Positions 30,501 to 39,036 are shown, counted from the first letter of the stretch. The stretch is 55,363 bases of DNA from Bacillus sp. S/N-304-OC-R1 (GCF_019749375.1 NZ_JACWFE010000027.1:1-55363), one strand, 5' to 3'. The notes: a model not told the origin generated them from the letters alone. Program-made: numbers and translations.

Positions 30501-31079
30501 AATTCGAATTGGATCTGTTTCAGTTAATGGATAAATATCAATAATTCCGCCTCTTACACTAAATTCTCCGGGCGATGAAACCATGCTGACACGGGAGTAG
30601 CCCATTTGGACAAATGTTAGAAGCTGCTCTTCAAGAAGTTCATCACCAACTTTTAATGTAAGCTGACTTTCCCTCCAGAGAGAAGGTGGTGGCAGTATTT
30701 TTCTAAGGCCTGCCATCGGCGCTATTAAAATTCCATTTTTGCTCTTACTCCAATAGTTTAATACTTCGATACGCTGTGCTTTTAACTCTGGACTAGCAAT
30801 GCTGATTTCTGCAGCAATTAACTCATTCGCTGGATAAAGGAATACTTCTGACTCCTTTACTAAATGAACGATATCATCATATAGCTTCTGGGCCTGCAAC
30901 AGATTATGTGTAATGATTAATACCGGCTTATATGTCTGCTCATAGACGGAAGCTAAAAATAATGTTCGTGCTGAGCCAGATAAACCAGATATCAATTGCT
31001 CTCTTAGTCCTTCTTCAATACCTGACAAGACAGACTGAAGATCATCTTGCCCATTAATTATACTCTTGAGCCCTTTCAT
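27546..31079 (-). CDS. mfd: Transcription-repair coupling factor Mfd
   Basis: ATP-driven translocase that removes RNA polymerase stalled at DNA damage and recruits UvrA. The 1177-residue length equals B. subtilis Mfd. Visible in order: a UvrB-like N-terminal region, the RNA polymerase-interacting domain (about 480-550, with GDHVVHVNHGIGKYLG), the helicase core with Walker A GDVGYGKTE (about 645-653), a DEEQ box (VDEEQRFG) and helicase motif LTATPIPRT, and a C-terminal autoinhibitory domain. The upstream gap to fin is 139 bp. Confidence 0.97.
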   Translation of the reverse strand: MKGLKSIINGQDDLQSVLSGIEEGLREQLISGLSGSARTLFLASVYEQTYKPVLIITHNLLQAQKLYDDIVHLVKESEVFLYPANELIAAEISIASPELKAQRIEVLNYWSKSKNGILIAPMAGLRKILPPPSLWRESQLTLKVGDELLEEQLLTFVQMGYSRVSMVSSPGEFSVRGGIIDIYPLTETDPIRIELFDTEVDSIRTFSLEDQRSKEKLSEVTIGPATEYPLKPEHYHKMIDKLDEGLGKSLKKIKDEKAKTLLAQNIGYELEQLKMGSKPDQLFKYLSFAYEQENSLVDYLPRNGLIFVDEISRVQEMNDSLEKEEAEWYTSLLGEGQMIHDVKISHHLRGFLQQKQQPLIYLSLFLRHVPNTNPQNIINVSCKQMQNFHGQMNVLKGELERWKKGNYTVIFLGPDEERVKKLQRVLEDYEIEAALTGKDQPILIGKVQIMEGGLLTGFELLSQKLAVITEEELFNKRTKKQTRRQKLSNAERIKSYSELKVGDHVVHVNHGIGKYLGIETLEINGVHKDYLHIRYQGSDKLYVPVEQIDLVQKYVGSEAKEPKLYKLGGSEWKRVKKKVESSVQDIADDLIKLYAEREASKGHAFSPDGEMQREFEAAFAYQETEDQLRSIHEIKRDMERERPMDRLLCGDVGYGKTEVAIRAAFKAVADGKQVAFLVPTTILAQQHYETMRERFQDYPIEVGLLSRFRSRKQQTETIKGLKAGTIDVVVGTHRILSKDISYRDLGLLIVDEEQRFGVTHKEKIKQLKTNVDVLTLTATPIPRTLHMSMLGVRDLSVIETPPENRFPIQTYVMEYNGGIVREAIERELARDGQVYFLYNRVEDIERKAEEISMLVPDARVTYAHGKMTENELESVMLSFLSGEYDVLVSTTIIETGVDIPNVNTLIVHDADKMGLSQLYQLRGRVGRSNRVAYAYFTYRKDKVLTEVAEKRLQAIKEFTELGSGFKIAMRDLSIRGAGNLLGAEQHGFIDSVGFDLYSQMLKEAIESRKGNLEEEKKQRLEIDLDVDAYIPDSYISDGHQKIEMYKRFRGASSLEDIEELQEEMLDRFGEYPEEVAYLFRVAQMKVHGEQAGVEIIKQTKNEVLILLSEEGSERIDGPKIFEITSKFGRTVGLGMEGKKLKAVLHIKGIKPNEWLNMAFEIVQGIKESIKKEQSQVL

Positions 31080-31189
31080 GGCTACCCTCCCTTTCTATAG
31101 GGGACTGACCCTTTTTTCACATTCATAAGCGCTCTTGGCTTTGATTATCTAGCTAAGGGCGCCCTTTACTATTATTAATATAAATAGAA

Positions 31190-31215
31190 AAATGCTTTGG
31201 ATGGATGTCCAAAGC
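31190..31215 (-). terminator. fin terminator
   Basis: GCTTTGGA (31194-31201) and TCCAAAGC (31208-31215) form a perfect 8-bp hairpin with a 6-nt loop, followed by ATTTTTC on the minus strand, 3 bp after the fin stop. Confidence 0.85.
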
Positions 31216-31218
31216 TTG

Positions 31219-31449
31219 TTATTGAATTAGAAAATCATGCTGATGGTATTCTGGATTACGCTGTAACAATTCATGACAATCTTCACAAATCGCTTTAACT
31301 TGAAGATTGCCTAACGGATCATACGTAATCATTTCTTGACGTTCCTCATGGTTTAGCAGATGGAACCCAAGCTGTTCTGCATTTACTGCCGAATCTTCAA
31401 TAGTACCAATCTCCACTCCACAATGACGGCATTGATATTGTATAGCCAT
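31219..31449 (-). CDS. fin: Anti-sigma-F factor Fin
   Basis: Small zinc-ribbon protein that inhibits sigma-F RNA polymerase and so helps the forespore change to sigma-G. The 76-residue product has the two cysteine pairs Cys7/Cys10 (CRHC) and Cys55/Cys58 (CEDC). The ATG has AGGAGG upstream. It lies between pth and mfd as in B. subtilis. The promoter at 31482-31512 matches the sigma-G (or sigma-F) consensus, so the gene has its own forespore transcription and its own terminator. Confidence 0.95.
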   Translation of the reverse strand: MAIQYQCRHCGVEIGTIEDSAVNAEQLGFHLLNHEERQEMITYDPLGNLQVKAICEDCHELLQRNPEYHQHDFLIQ

Positions 31450-31481
31450 GCAAGTTCCTCCTATTACACACTTCGTGTTAA

Positions 31482-31512
31482 TAGTATGAACGGTTGAAAT
31501 GGAACTTATTCA
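31482..31512 (-). promoter_or_regulatory. fin promoter, sigma-G/sigma-F type
   Basis: TGAATA (31507-31512) and CATACTA (31482-31488) with an 18-bp spacer match the forespore sigma-G consensus exactly. The -10 ends 32 bp before the fin ATG. Confidence 0.85.
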
Positions 31513-31587
31513 TAAGGCTATAGCTAAACTACATTTATATGAATGATATACTATCTTATGAAAAAAGTAGAGAAATATGAAGCAATA

Positions 31588-32145
31588 TTAATTAAATTCA
31601 TTCATGATTTGCAAAAATGGCTTTGATATCCATTCCTCACATGCATCCGCACATCGTTTGATGACCTCTGTTAATTGCTCCTGCTCTTCTTTTGTAAACC
31701 GTCCTAACACATAATCAGGCACCTTCATTCCACTTGGAGGCCTGTCTATTCCTACTCTAATTCTGTTAAACTCCTGTGTACCCAGATGGGCAATTGTGGA
31801 CTTAATCCCATTATGCCCTCCGGCACTGCCTTTTTGGCGAAGCCGGATTTTCCCGACAGGAAGGTCCAAATCATCGTAAATAACAACTAATTCATCTGTT
31901 TCAATTTGAAAATAATCCATCAACGGAACAATCGACTCACCAGATAAGTTCATGTATGTAAGCGGCTTTAATAAAAATAACTTTTCTCCATTTACATGGC
32001 CAACACCATAAATTCCTTGAAACTTAGCTTGGTCTAAAGGAATGCTAAATCTTTCTGAAAGTGCATCAATGACCTCAAAACCAATATTATGTCTCGTTTT
32101 GTCATACTGTTTCCCCGGATTCCCTAAGCCTACAATCAGTTTCAT
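31588..32145 (-). CDS. pth: Peptidyl-tRNA hydrolase
   Basis: Recycles peptidyl-tRNA released from ribosomes; essential, and known as spoVC in B. subtilis. The 185-residue protein starts [20 protein letters not shown] (1-20), which includes the catalytic His, and has the conserved [11 protein letters not shown] (about 107-117). The ATG at 32145 follows GAGGTG by 6 nt; a 9-residue in-frame extension is rejected. It lies downstream of ctc with a hairpin between. Confidence 0.95.
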   Translation of the reverse strand: MKLIVGLGNPGKQYDKTRHNIGFEVIDALSERFSIPLDQAKFQGIYGVGHVNGEKLFLLKPLTYMNLSGESIVPLMDYFQIETDELVVIYDDLDLPVGKIRLRQKGSAGGHNGIKSTIAHLGTQEFNRIRVGIDRPPSGMKVPDYVLGRFTKEEQEQLTEVIKRCADACEEWISKPFLQIMNEFN

Positions 32146-32160
32146 ATGTTTCACCTCACA

Positions 32161-32199
32161 AGAAAAGCGCAAGCGCCTTGCTTCTGGCGCTTGAGCAGA
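32161..32199 (-). terminator. Hairpin after ctc, repeat-like
   Basis: CAAGCGCC (32170-32177) and GGCGCTTG (32186-32193) form a perfect 8-bp stem, followed on the minus strand by CGCTTTTCTTG. It could end the ctc message before pth. It begins with AGAAAAGCGC, resembling the repeat seeds at 3247 and 23090. Confidence 0.55.
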
Positions 32200-32286
32200 T
32201 ATTTCTAAAACTTCAAAATATATAGTGTAATAAAGAAGGGACTGACTTATGTATGTAGAGCCAGACCCTTGTTTACTAAAAATTTT

Positions 32287-32934
32287 TCACTCTGCTTTTG
32301 ATTCATCACTTGCTTCGGATTCTCTTCCCTCTTCATTCTCAGGAGGTCCATCATGCTGCTTTTCACCGCTACTGATTTCTACTTCCTGGCGAGGAGGCAG
32401 AATGGAAGCAATGACTTCATCGTCAGTATGATTAATTTCACAGCCAATGTTTGTTTTAATATCAGCAATCGTGATCGTTTCATTCACCTGAAGATTTGTT
32501 ACATCAACATCAACCGAAGGCGGGATTTGATCTGGTGTCGCGGTAACGGATACCTCATGCATCGCCTGCTGAAGCACGCCGCCATCCTTAACACCTGCTG
32601 CCTCTCCAATTATGGCTACACGTACATTTGCTGTTATTTCCTTTGACATGTCCACCGCAAGAAGATCAACATGGACAATTTCATTTTTGATTGGATCGGA
32701 CTGATAGTCGCTTAAAATGACATTATGCTTCTGTCCATCCAAATCAAGAGAAATGACCCCATTTCTGCCGACTTTTCGCATAATTTTTGCAAAGTCCGCT
32801 TCACTAAAGTAGATAGGCTTACTTTCTACTTTTGCTCCGTAAACGACAGCAGGAATGTTCCCTTCCTTTCGTATACGTGTTAAAAATGATCCGCGAAATT
32901 CTTTTCTTTCCTTTGCTTGAAGTACAGCTGTCAT
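32287..32934 (-). CDS. ctc: Ribosomal protein L25/general stress protein Ctc
   Basis: Two-domain (CTC-type) L25 family protein that binds 5S rRNA on the large subunit, mainly under stress. The 215-residue product has the N-terminal L25 domain (about 5-92), a C-terminal beta domain (about 100-185), and a longer acidic Glu/Asp/Ser-rich tail (about 187-215). A sigma-B-type promoter lies 51 bp upstream; ctc is the classic sigma-B gene of B. subtilis. The gene also lies 137 bp downstream of prs and could receive read-through. Confidence 0.94.
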   Translation of the reverse strand: MTAVLQAKERKEFRGSFLTRIRKEGNIPAVVYGAKVESKPIYFSEADFAKIMRKVGRNGVISLDLDGQKHNVILSDYQSDPIKNEIVHVDLLAVDMSKEITANVRVAIIGEAAGVKDGGVLQQAMHEVSVTATPDQIPPSVDVDVTNLQVNETITIADIKTNIGCEINHTDDEVIASILPPRQEVEISSGEKQHDGPPENEEGRESEASDESKAE

Positions 32935-32984
32935 GATTAAAGATCCCCTTCCACAAATTAATTTTCAAAGGCTCTCTATAAAAA

Positions 32985-33010
32985 ATGCCCTAAAATGAGG
33001 AAGTCTAAAC
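32985..33010 (-). promoter_or_regulatory. ctc sigma-B promoter
   Basis: GTTTAG (33005-33010) and GGGCAT (32985-32990) are 14 bp apart on the minus strand, matching GTTTAA-N13-15-GGGTAT with one mismatch in each element. From memory, the B. subtilis ctc promoter has the same 14-bp spacing. This indicates general-stress expression. Confidence 0.8.
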
Positions 33011-33070
33011 CTTTAAGATCATTCTTGCAGTTTCATGTCCTTATAAAATTAATTATGCCAATCAAATAAA

Positions 33071-34027
33071 TCAATCAAATAATGTGCTGACTGATTGCTC
33101 CTCATGAACACGGATAATGGCTTCGCCAATTAGAGGTGCTACAGAAAGCTGAACAATTTTCTCGCTTTTCTTTTCTTCTGGAAGAGTAATTGAATTCGTT
33201 ACAACTAATTCTTTAATAGAAGAGTTTTGGATTCGATCAATTGCCGGGCCTGATAGAACTGGATGTGTACAGCAAGCATATACTTCAGATGCTCCGTGTT
33301 CAACAAGTGCATTCGCAGCAAGTGTAATCGTTCCAGCTGTATCGATGATATCATCAATTAAAATAGCAACTTTCCCGTCAATATGACCAACAATGTTCAT
33401 AACCTCTGCTACATTTGGCTTTGGACGGCGTTTGTCAATAATCGCAATTGGTGCCTTTAAGCGCTCGGCTAATTTTCTTGCTCTTGTTACACCACCATGG
33501 TCTGGAGATACAATAACAAGGTCACCATTCATTGCCTTACCTTTAAAGTACTCTGATAGGATTGGCACACCCATTAGATGGTCAATTGGAATATCAAAGA
33601 AGCCTTGGATTTGCGGCGCATGTAGATCAAGAGTAATAACACGAGTAGCTCCAGCTGTTTCAAGCAGGTTTGCAGCAAGCTTCGCAGTAATCGGTTCACG
33701 TGCTCTTGCCTTACGATCCTGACGGGCATATCCATAGTAAGGCATAACAATGTTAATCGTTTTAGCTGATGCACGCTTTAATGCATCAATCATAATAAGA
33801 AGCTCCATTAGGTGTTCATTTACTGGAGAGCTTGTAGATTGAATGACATATACATCACATCCGCGGATACTTTCCTCGATATTGATTTGAATTTCGCCAT
33901 CACTAAAACGCTGAACTGAACATTTGCCAAGCTCCACTCCAATGAAATCAGCAATTTCAGCAGCTAATTCACGGTTAGAATTAAGACTAAAAACCTTTAA
34001 ATTTGGATCTAAATATTGGTTAGACAT
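33071..34027 (-). CDS. prs: Ribose-phosphate pyrophosphokinase (PRPP synthase)
   Basis: Makes PRPP from ribose 5-phosphate and ATP for nucleotide, His and Trp synthesis. The 318-residue protein has the metal and ribose-binding [13 protein letters not shown] (about 130-142) and the PRPP loop [12 protein letters not shown] (about 218-229). The ATG at 34027 ([20 protein letters not shown]) aligns with Bacillus Prs and has GGAGG 11 nt upstream; a 12-residue in-frame extension is rejected. It follows glmU after 22 bp, so the two are co-transcribed. Confidence 0.96.
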   Translation of the reverse strand: MSNQYLDPNLKVFSLNSNRELAAEIADFIGVELGKCSVQRFSDGEIQINIEESIRGCDVYVIQSTSSPVNEHLMELLIMIDALKRASAKTINIVMPYYGYARQDRKARAREPITAKLAANLLETAGATRVITLDLHAPQIQGFFDIPIDHLMGVPILSEYFKGKAMNGDLVIVSPDHGGVTRARKLAERLKAPIAIIDKRRPKPNVAEVMNIVGHIDGKVAILIDDIIDTAGTITLAANALVEHGASEVYACCTHPVLSGPAIDRIQNSSIKELVVTNSITLPEEKKSEKIVQLSVAPLIGEAIIRVHEEQSVSTLFD

Positions 34028-34049
34028 TGTGCTAATAGCCTCCATCGTA

Positions 34050-35423
34050 TTATTTCTTGCCATTCAATTTTTCTACATAATTTTCTTTGTTTATTTGACG
34101 CGCTCTTGCAATGGATAATGCTTCCCCTGGAACATCATCTGTAATGGTTGACCCCGCTGCCACATAGGCATTTTTTCCAATCGTAACAGGTGCCACCAGA
34201 TTAGAGTTACAGCCAACGAAAACTCCATCTTCGATTTTTGTCAGGAATTTATTTTTCCCATCATAATTAACCGTAATCGTGCCACAGCCAATATTAACAT
34301 CACGGCCAACTTCAGCGTCCCCAATATAGCTTAGATGAGAAGCCTTGCTACCCTCACCAAAAACAGACTTCTTCACTTCTACGAAATTTCCGATTTTTAC
34401 ATGTCCGTGAATTTCTGATTTTGGACGAATATGAGCAAATGGACCAATTTGTACATGGGATCCAATTTGACTGTCAAAAGCAGCGGATTGGCGAATTACA
34501 GTATGATCACCAACATCACAATTGGAAATCTCACTTTGAGGTCCAATGACACAATCCGTCCCAATTGAAGTTGTGCCTGAAAGAATAGTTCCCGGATGAA
34601 TAATCGTATCCATTCCTATGGAAACATCTGCCCCGATATACGTATTTAATGGATCAATGATCGTTACACCATTACGCATATGGAACTCATTAATTCTTTT
34701 TCTCATCAAACGTTCAGCTTCAGATAAAGCAACCCTATCATTAACCCCTAGAGTTTCCTCAAATTCGACCGTCTGGAAAGCCGCAATCGGCGCTCCTTCA
34801 TTTTTTAAAATTTCAAGGACATCCGGCAAATAATATTCCCCTTGAACATTATCATTGCTTACTTGACTTAGGGCACGAAATAAAGCCTGATTATCAAAGC
34901 AATACGTTCCAGTATTGATTTCTTGAATCTTTCTTTCCTCTTCAGATGCATCCTTATGCTCTACGATTTTCTCTACATGTCCGTTTTCATTGCGAACGAT
35001 GCGTCCATAGCCAGAAGGATCATCAGCCCAAGCAGTCAAAACAGTTGCTTTTGAGCCTGTTTCCTCATGATGTTTGAAAAGGGCCTCCATTGTTTCATGC
35101 GGTATTAGCGGTGTATCTCCACAAACAACAATTGTTACGCCATCTTTCCCATCAAGTACTTCCTTTGCCTGCATAACAGCATGAGCAGTGCCAAGCTGTT
35201 CCTTTTGCAGGGCATACTTAATTTTGTCACCGAGCTGTGCCTGTACTTGTTCTGCTCCATGACCAATAATCGTTACTATTTCCTCTATATTAAGCTTCGA
35301 GACTTGATCAACTACATGTTGAACCATCGGTTTTCCACACACAGGATGCAGGACTTTATAAAGCTTAGACTTCATTCTAGTCCCTTGGCCCGCGGCTAAA
35401 ATGACCGCATATCGATTATACAC
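34050..35423 (-). CDS. glmU: Bifunctional GlmU: glucosamine-1-P acetyltransferase and GlcNAc-1-P uridyltransferase
   Basis: Makes UDP-GlcNAc for peptidoglycan and teichoic acids. The 457-residue protein has the N-terminal uridyltransferase with [10 protein letters not shown] (9-18) and a C-terminal left-handed beta-helix of hexapeptide repeats (about 250-440) ending in the acetyltransferase site. The start is a GTG at 35423 with GGGGG upstream, giving the standard N-terminus and length; the 16-residue longer frame has no start signal. It is preceded by a long structured leader. Confidence 0.95.
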   Translation of the reverse strand: MYNRYAVILAAGQGTRMKSKLYKVLHPVCGKPMVQHVVDQVSKLNIEEIVTIIGHGAEQVQAQLGDKIKYALQKEQLGTAHAVMQAKEVLDGKDGVTIVVCGDTPLIPHETMEALFKHHEETGSKATVLTAWADDPSGYGRIVRNENGHVEKIVEHKDASEEERKIQEINTGTYCFDNQALFRALSQVSNDNVQGEYYLPDVLEILKNEGAPIAAFQTVEFEETLGVNDRVALSEAERLMRKRINEFHMRNGVTIIDPLNTYIGADVSIGMDTIIHPGTILSGTTSIGTDCVIGPQSEISNCDVGDHTVIRQSAAFDSQIGSHVQIGPFAHIRPKSEIHGHVKIGNFVEVKKSVFGEGSKASHLSYIGDAEVGRDVNIGCGTITVNYDGKNKFLTKIEDGVFVGCNSNLVAPVTIGKNAYVAAGSTITDDVPGEALSIARARQINKENYVEKLNGKK

Positions 35424-35517
35424 AGACAGGCCCCCATTTCCAAAGAAATATATAGTAAATGCGCCTCTCAAAAAGGCAGTATACTACAGCTTACGAACAA
35501 AATAAGGCATTGTGAGA

Positions 35518-35660
35518 AGCCAATATTCTTTATCATTATAATCGTTAATTGGCTAGTTTACGACACAACAGGATGCACGGGCACCATTGTTGTTCCGTGT
35601 TTATTTTTCTATTACCTTTTTATCCATTAAAAATATATCTTATAAACTCATCTTTTTCAA
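35518..35660 (-). promoter_or_regulatory. glmU promoter and structured 5' leader
   Basis: TTGAAA (35655-35660) and TATATT (35632-35637), 17 bp apart, would start a leader of about 200 nt. Two hairpins follow: ACAACA/TGTTGT enclosing GGTGC/GCATC (35565-35593), and AGCCAAT/ATTGGCT (35518-35524 with 35548-35554). The 435-bp gap 35424-35858 has no gene; upstream of the promoter (35661-35815) I see nothing specific. Confidence 0.5.
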
Positions 35661-35811
35661 GGAATGTCAGCAAACTACATATTTTTTACACTATGTATGA
35701 ATAATTGTTTCGACTTAAATATAATATGGTATATAAAGAAAATATGATAGGATAAAATTTTTGAAGGTTGTAGGAGAATGTAGTAAATAGGGGCAAAGTT
35801 TAGAATCTATA

Positions 35812-35850
35812 AAAATAAAAAGAGCCTTACTTTAGAAGTAGGCTCTAGTT
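35812..35850 (-). terminator. spoVG terminator
   Basis: AGAGCC and GGCTCT (35821-35826 with 35841-35846), extended by further pairs around one bulge, form a hairpin followed by TTTTTATTTT on the minus strand, 10 bp after the spoVG stop. Confidence 0.85.
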
Positions 35851-35858
35851 GTTTATTA

Positions 35859-36149
35859 TTAGGAAGCTCCAGCTTCTTCAAATTCAACTTCTAATTCACC
35901 TAAGCGGTGGTATTCCGATAATACAGCCTCCTGGATTTTCCCACGTGTTCCTGAGTTAATAGGGTGGGCAATATCTCTAAATTCCCCATCCGGAGTGCGT
36001 TTGCTAGGCATTGCAACAAATAAGCCATTATTCCCATCAATTACTCGAATATCATGAACTACAAATTCATGATCTAAAGTAATAGAGGCAATTGCTCTCA
36101 TACGGCCATCTGTATTAACGCGGCGCAATCTTACGTCAGTTACTTCCAT
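35859..36149 (-). CDS. spoVG: Septation/RNA-binding regulator SpoVG
   Basis: Small nucleic-acid-binding protein that affects asymmetric septation and acts as a global regulator in Firmicutes. The 96-residue protein begins [20 protein letters not shown] (1-20) and has the conserved core [20 protein letters not shown] (51-70). The ATG at 36149 has AAAGGTGG upstream; a 10-residue in-frame extension is rejected. Transcription is from a sigma-H promoter; in B. subtilis AbrB represses it, and abrB lies in this window. Confidence 0.96.
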   Translation of the reverse strand: MEVTDVRLRRVNTDGRMRAIASITLDHEFVVHDIRVIDGNNGLFVAMPSKRTPDGEFRDIAHPINSGTRGKIQEAVLSEYHRLGELEVEFEEAGAS

Positions 36150-36191
36150 TCTGTTCACCACCTTTGCTAGAAGATACAAACCTTAGTTAAT

Positions 36192-36220
36192 TAATTCCAC
36201 ATAGTTTGTATTTTTCCTGC
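36192..36220 (-). promoter_or_regulatory. spoVG sigma-H promoter
   Basis: GCAGGAAAA (36212-36220) and GTGGAATTA (36192-36200), 11 bp apart on the minus strand, fit the sigma-H consensus RNAGGAWWW-N11-12-RNNGAATWW exactly. The flanking DNA is very AT-rich, as expected for AbrB binding. Confidence 0.88.
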
Positions 36221-36353
36221 TTGAATCGAAAAAATTTTTTGAATCTTTTCTTTGAATTTATGTTTTTATTCTATTATCTATATCATTATAACTATAAATA
36301 TGTTTACTTATACAATTTATGGGGAATATACCCAAAATTATATATCTTTATAC

Positions 36354-36394
36354 TAAAAAAACCAAGCTTTTGAAATTTCTAAGCTTGGTTTTTG
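36354..36394 (-). terminator. ridA terminator
   Basis: ACCAAGCTT (36361-36369) and AAGCTTGGT (36381-36389) form a perfect 9-bp hairpin, extended by A/T pairs, with T runs on both strands. It ends the purR-ridA message. Confidence 0.88.
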
Positions 36395-36403
36395 TTTAGT
36401 CTA

Positions 36404-36778
36404 TTATTTTACAAGAGCTACTGCTTCGATTTCTACTAGAGCATCCTTTGGCAAGCGCGCTACTTCTACACAAGAACGAGCAGGTTTATGGCTATTGAAA
36501 TACTCTCCATACACTTCATTAATAGCAGCAAAGTCATCCATATTTTTAATAAATACAGTTGCCTTTACTACTGTTTCTAAAGATGCACCTGCTTCCTCAA
36601 GTACAGCTTGCAGGTTTTTAAATACTTGATGAGTTTGAACCTTTACATCTCCTTCAACCATTACACCTTCAGTTGTTAACGGGATTTGACCTGAACTGTA
36701 GAACATGTTGTTTACAATGATTCCTTGTGAATATGGTCCAATAGCAGCTGGTGCTTTCGAAGTTTGAACAAATTTCAT
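36404..36778 (-). CDS. ridA: Enamine/imine deaminase RidA (YabJ)
   Basis: Hydrolyses reactive 2-aminoacrylate-type enamines released by PLP enzymes; in B. subtilis yabJ it also affects purR-dependent repression. The 124-residue trimer-forming protein has the family N-terminus with IGPYSQGI (13-20) and the substrate-carboxylate arginine in PARSCVEV (Arg105 region). The ATG has GGGGG upstream. It lies 26 bp downstream of purR and is co-transcribed with it. Confidence 0.95.
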   Translation of the reverse strand: MKFVQTSKAPAAIGPYSQGIIVNNMFYSSGQIPLTTEGVMVEGDVKVQTHQVFKNLQAVLEEAGASLETVVKATVFIKNMDDFAAINEVYGEYFNSHKPARSCVEVARLPKDALVEIEAVALVK

Positions 36779-36804
36779 TAGTATCCCCCTAGTCTTTATA
36801 TCAT

Positions 36805-37623
36805 TTATTTTTTAAAATAATTACCTTCATGCACTTTAATTTTCTTCTCTTTTTCATCTACATCAGATAATTGAATGAGAGACAAATACTCATCCACAAG
36901 ACGTTCTTCTATTTTTTCAGCTTCAACTAGGACAGCTATTCCCGCCACATAAGCTTTAAATTCTTCAAGCATGCTGACCATTCCATTAACGGTTCCGCCT
37001 GCCTTCATGAAATCATCAACAATAAGAACCCTTGACCCTTCTGGAAGGCTTCTTTTCGATAGCATCATTGTTGAAATTCTTTTTGTTGAACCAGATACAT
37101 AATTTATACTAACAGTTGAACCCTCAGTTACTCTACTGTCCTTTCTGACGATAACCACCGGGACATTTAAAAAATTAGCAACAGCATAAGCTAATGGAAT
37201 TCCTTTAGTTGCGACAGTCATTACATAATCAATTTGCGTTTCTGCAAAAGCAGAAGCAAATAATCGTCCGACACGATTTACAATAGATGGGTCTCCAAGA
37301 ATATCTGTCATATATAAATATCCACCGGGAAGCAGCCGATCGGGATTGGCAATTAAATCACAAAGCTCAGCTATAAAAGCTCTAGCTTCTTCATCTGCCA
37401 CTTTTATTTGAAATTTCACCCCGCCTGCAGCACCTGGTATTGTTTGCAGCGTGCCTATTCCCCGTTGTTCAAACGTTTCCTTAATTATGGCTAGATCTTC
37501 ACTAATAGACGATTTAGCTGATTTATATCTATCTGAAAAATAGGTTAAAGAAACCAATTGTCTTGGATGTTCTAATAAATAATTCGTCATATCAATTAAC
37601 CGTTCACTTCGACGAAATTTCAT
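36805..37623 (-). CDS. purR: Purine operon repressor PurR
   Basis: Represses purine genes by binding PurBoxes; PRPP relieves repression. The 272-residue protein has an N-terminal winged helix (about 1-72, beginning [20 protein letters not shown]) and a C-terminal phosphoribosyltransferase-like domain with the PRPP loop [12 protein letters not shown] (about 198-209). Two ATGs stand in tandem; I choose the second (37623), 7 nt after GGGGG. One PurBox-like half-site lies just upstream, suggesting autoregulation. Confidence 0.94.
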   Translation of the reverse strand: MKFRRSERLIDMTNYLLEHPRQLVSLTYFSDRYKSAKSSISEDLAIIKETFEQRGIGTLQTIPGAAGGVKFQIKVADEEARAFIAELCDLIANPDRLLPGGYLYMTDILGDPSIVNRVGRLFASAFAETQIDYVMTVATKGIPLAYAVANFLNVPVVIVRKDSRVTEGSTVSINYVSGSTKRISTMMLSKRSLPEGSRVLIVDDFMKAGGTVNGMVSMLEEFKAYVAGIAVLVEAEKIEERLVDEYLSLIQLSDVDEKEKKIKVHEGNYFKK

Positions 37624-37638
37624 CATAGGACCCCCAGT

Positions 37639-37651
37639 AAATCCGAATATT
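37639..37651 (+). promoter_or_regulatory. Candidate PurBox before purR
   Basis: AAATCCGAATATT matches the PurBox AWWWCCGAACWWT at 12 of 13 positions. The usual inverted partner is not visible; a weaker same-strand TTATCCGGACTCA lies at 37671-37683. The assignment is tentative. Confidence 0.35.
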
Positions 37652-37680
37652 CCTTGTTAATATATCACTATTATCCGGAC

Positions 37681-38550
37681 TCAATCAAGTTTGTGTCGTT
37701 CACCAAGCATTCTTACCGCGAAAACCTGATCACAGAAGCCTCTTAAGCCATTATAAATCCGCTGCATTCTTGAATCATGACGAACAAGCCCAAACACAGT
37801 TGGTCCGCTCCCGCTCATTAATACAGCATCTGCACCGAATCTTCTAATTTGCTCTTTAATCTGTGCTACCTCAGGGTGCAGCTTAAAGGTTACGTCTTCT
37901 AATACATTGCCAACAAGACCACAAACCTGCTCATAATCGCCTGTTTCTATTGCTTGTATCATATCCTTTGTCTTTGGATGACTTATGCCATCTATTTGCA
38001 GTCTCCGGTAAACATCTGCAGTTGATACACCAATAAAAGGTTTGGCTAGAATTACCCAGCAAGTTGGTGCTGCCGGAAGCTCTTTAATAATCTCTCCTCT
38101 TCCAGTAGCAAGCGCTGTACCTCCATAAACACAAAATGAAACATCAGAGCCAATTTCTGCTCCAATCACAGCAAGCTCATCTAAACTTAAGCCAAGATTC
38201 CACAGCTTGTTAAGACCTCTCAATACTGCAGCAGCATCACTACTGCCTCCTGCTAGCCCCGCAGCAACAGGAATTGTTTTTTCGATTGTGATCAATACTC
38301 CCTTTTTAACATGAAACCGTTCTTTTAAAAGTAGCGCAGCCTGGTAAGCAAGATTTCGCTGATCATCCGGTACAAAACGGTTATGGGAAATTATTTTGAT
38401 TTCCTCTTGGTCTAATAAGGTTAATTCAAGGCGATCAGCTAGATCAATGGTTGTCATAATCATTTCAACTTCATGATAGCCATCCGCACGTTTATGTAAG
38501 ACATCCAATGATAAATTAATTTTAGCCGGTGCCTTTACTAAAAGCTTCAA
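37681..38550 (-). CDS. ispE: 4-diphosphocytidyl-2-C-methyl-D-erythritol kinase
   Basis: GHMP kinase of the MEP isoprenoid pathway. The 289-residue protein has the ATP loop [15 protein letters not shown] (94-108) and [10 protein letters not shown] near the C-terminus. I favour the TTG at 38550, which gives [17 protein letters not shown], aligning exactly with Bacillus IspE, with AGGTGG 5 nt upstream. An ATG one codon earlier (38553) is only 2 nt from that site and is the alternative. Confidence 0.93.
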   Translation of the reverse strand: MKLLVKAPAKINLSLDVLHKRADGYHEVEMIMTTIDLADRLELTLLDQEEIKIISHNRFVPDDQRNLAYQAALLLKERFHVKKGVLITIEKTIPVAAGLAGGSSDAAAVLRGLNKLWNLGLSLDELAVIGAEIGSDVSFCVYGGTALATGRGEIIKELPAAPTCWVILAKPFIGVSTADVYRRLQIDGISHPKTKDMIQAIETGDYEQVCGLVGNVLEDVTFKLHPEVAQIKEQIRRFGADAVLMSGSGPTVFGLVRHDSRMQRIYNGLRGFCDQVFAVRMLGERHKLD

Positions 38551-38722
38551 CATTTCCACCTACTTTGACAAATACGTCTCCATTTTTTGTCCTATTTTAC
38601 CACAAAACAACAAAAGTAAGACCTCTTGATTCGACTTTCTTCACAAAAGTTAACGATTTAGTCAAATTATTTTTAGTAATAAGCTTATTCGTTCATTTTT
38701 CTTCCTCTTTGTCCTCTTTTTA

Positions 38723-38755
38723 GAATAAATAATGCTGGGGTTTATGCCCCAGCAT
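38723..38755 (-). terminator. sspF terminator
   Basis: ATGCTGGGG (38732-38740) and CCCCAGCAT (38747-38755) form a perfect 9-bp hairpin with a 6-nt loop, followed by TATTTATTC on the minus strand. It lies about 70 bp after sspF. Confidence 0.82.
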
Positions 38756-38824
38756 CCCGCAGTGAGTCCATATCGTTTAATCATCTTTCATTAAAGATTT
38801 GCAGTTCAAGAATGAATTAAAAGG

Positions 38825-39013
38825 TTACCGATTGTCTCTAAGGCTTGCTTGAGCAATTTCTACTGCACGTTTTACCATATTTCCAGCATCCTTTGCTCTA
38901 ATGCCGCCCCATCCTTCTTTTTGGACTACATCGTAGAAACCGAGTTCTTTTGCCAGTTCCTCTTTAAAGCCTTCAGTCATAATTCCTCTTCTTCTTCTGC
39001 CTATGATTAACAT
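38825..39013 (-). CDS. sspF: Small acid-soluble spore protein SspF
   Basis: Alpha/beta-type SASP-related DNA-binding protein of the spore core. The product is 59 to 62 residues, with [20 protein letters not shown] (quoted residues 25-44 of the longest form) and [11 protein letters not shown]. The start is unusual. The ATG at 39013 directly abuts its AAAGGGG site (spacing 0). An in-frame ATA at 39004 has 9-nt spacing and yields GRRRRGIM, aligning exactly with the usual SspF start MGRRRGVM. Transcription is probably by sigma-G. Confidence 0.9.
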   Translation of the reverse strand: MLIIGRRRRGIMTEGFKEELAKELGFYDVVQKEGWGGIRAKDAGNMVKRAVEIAQASLRDNR

Positions 39014-39036
39014 CCCCTTTCACACTGCGGTAGTTA

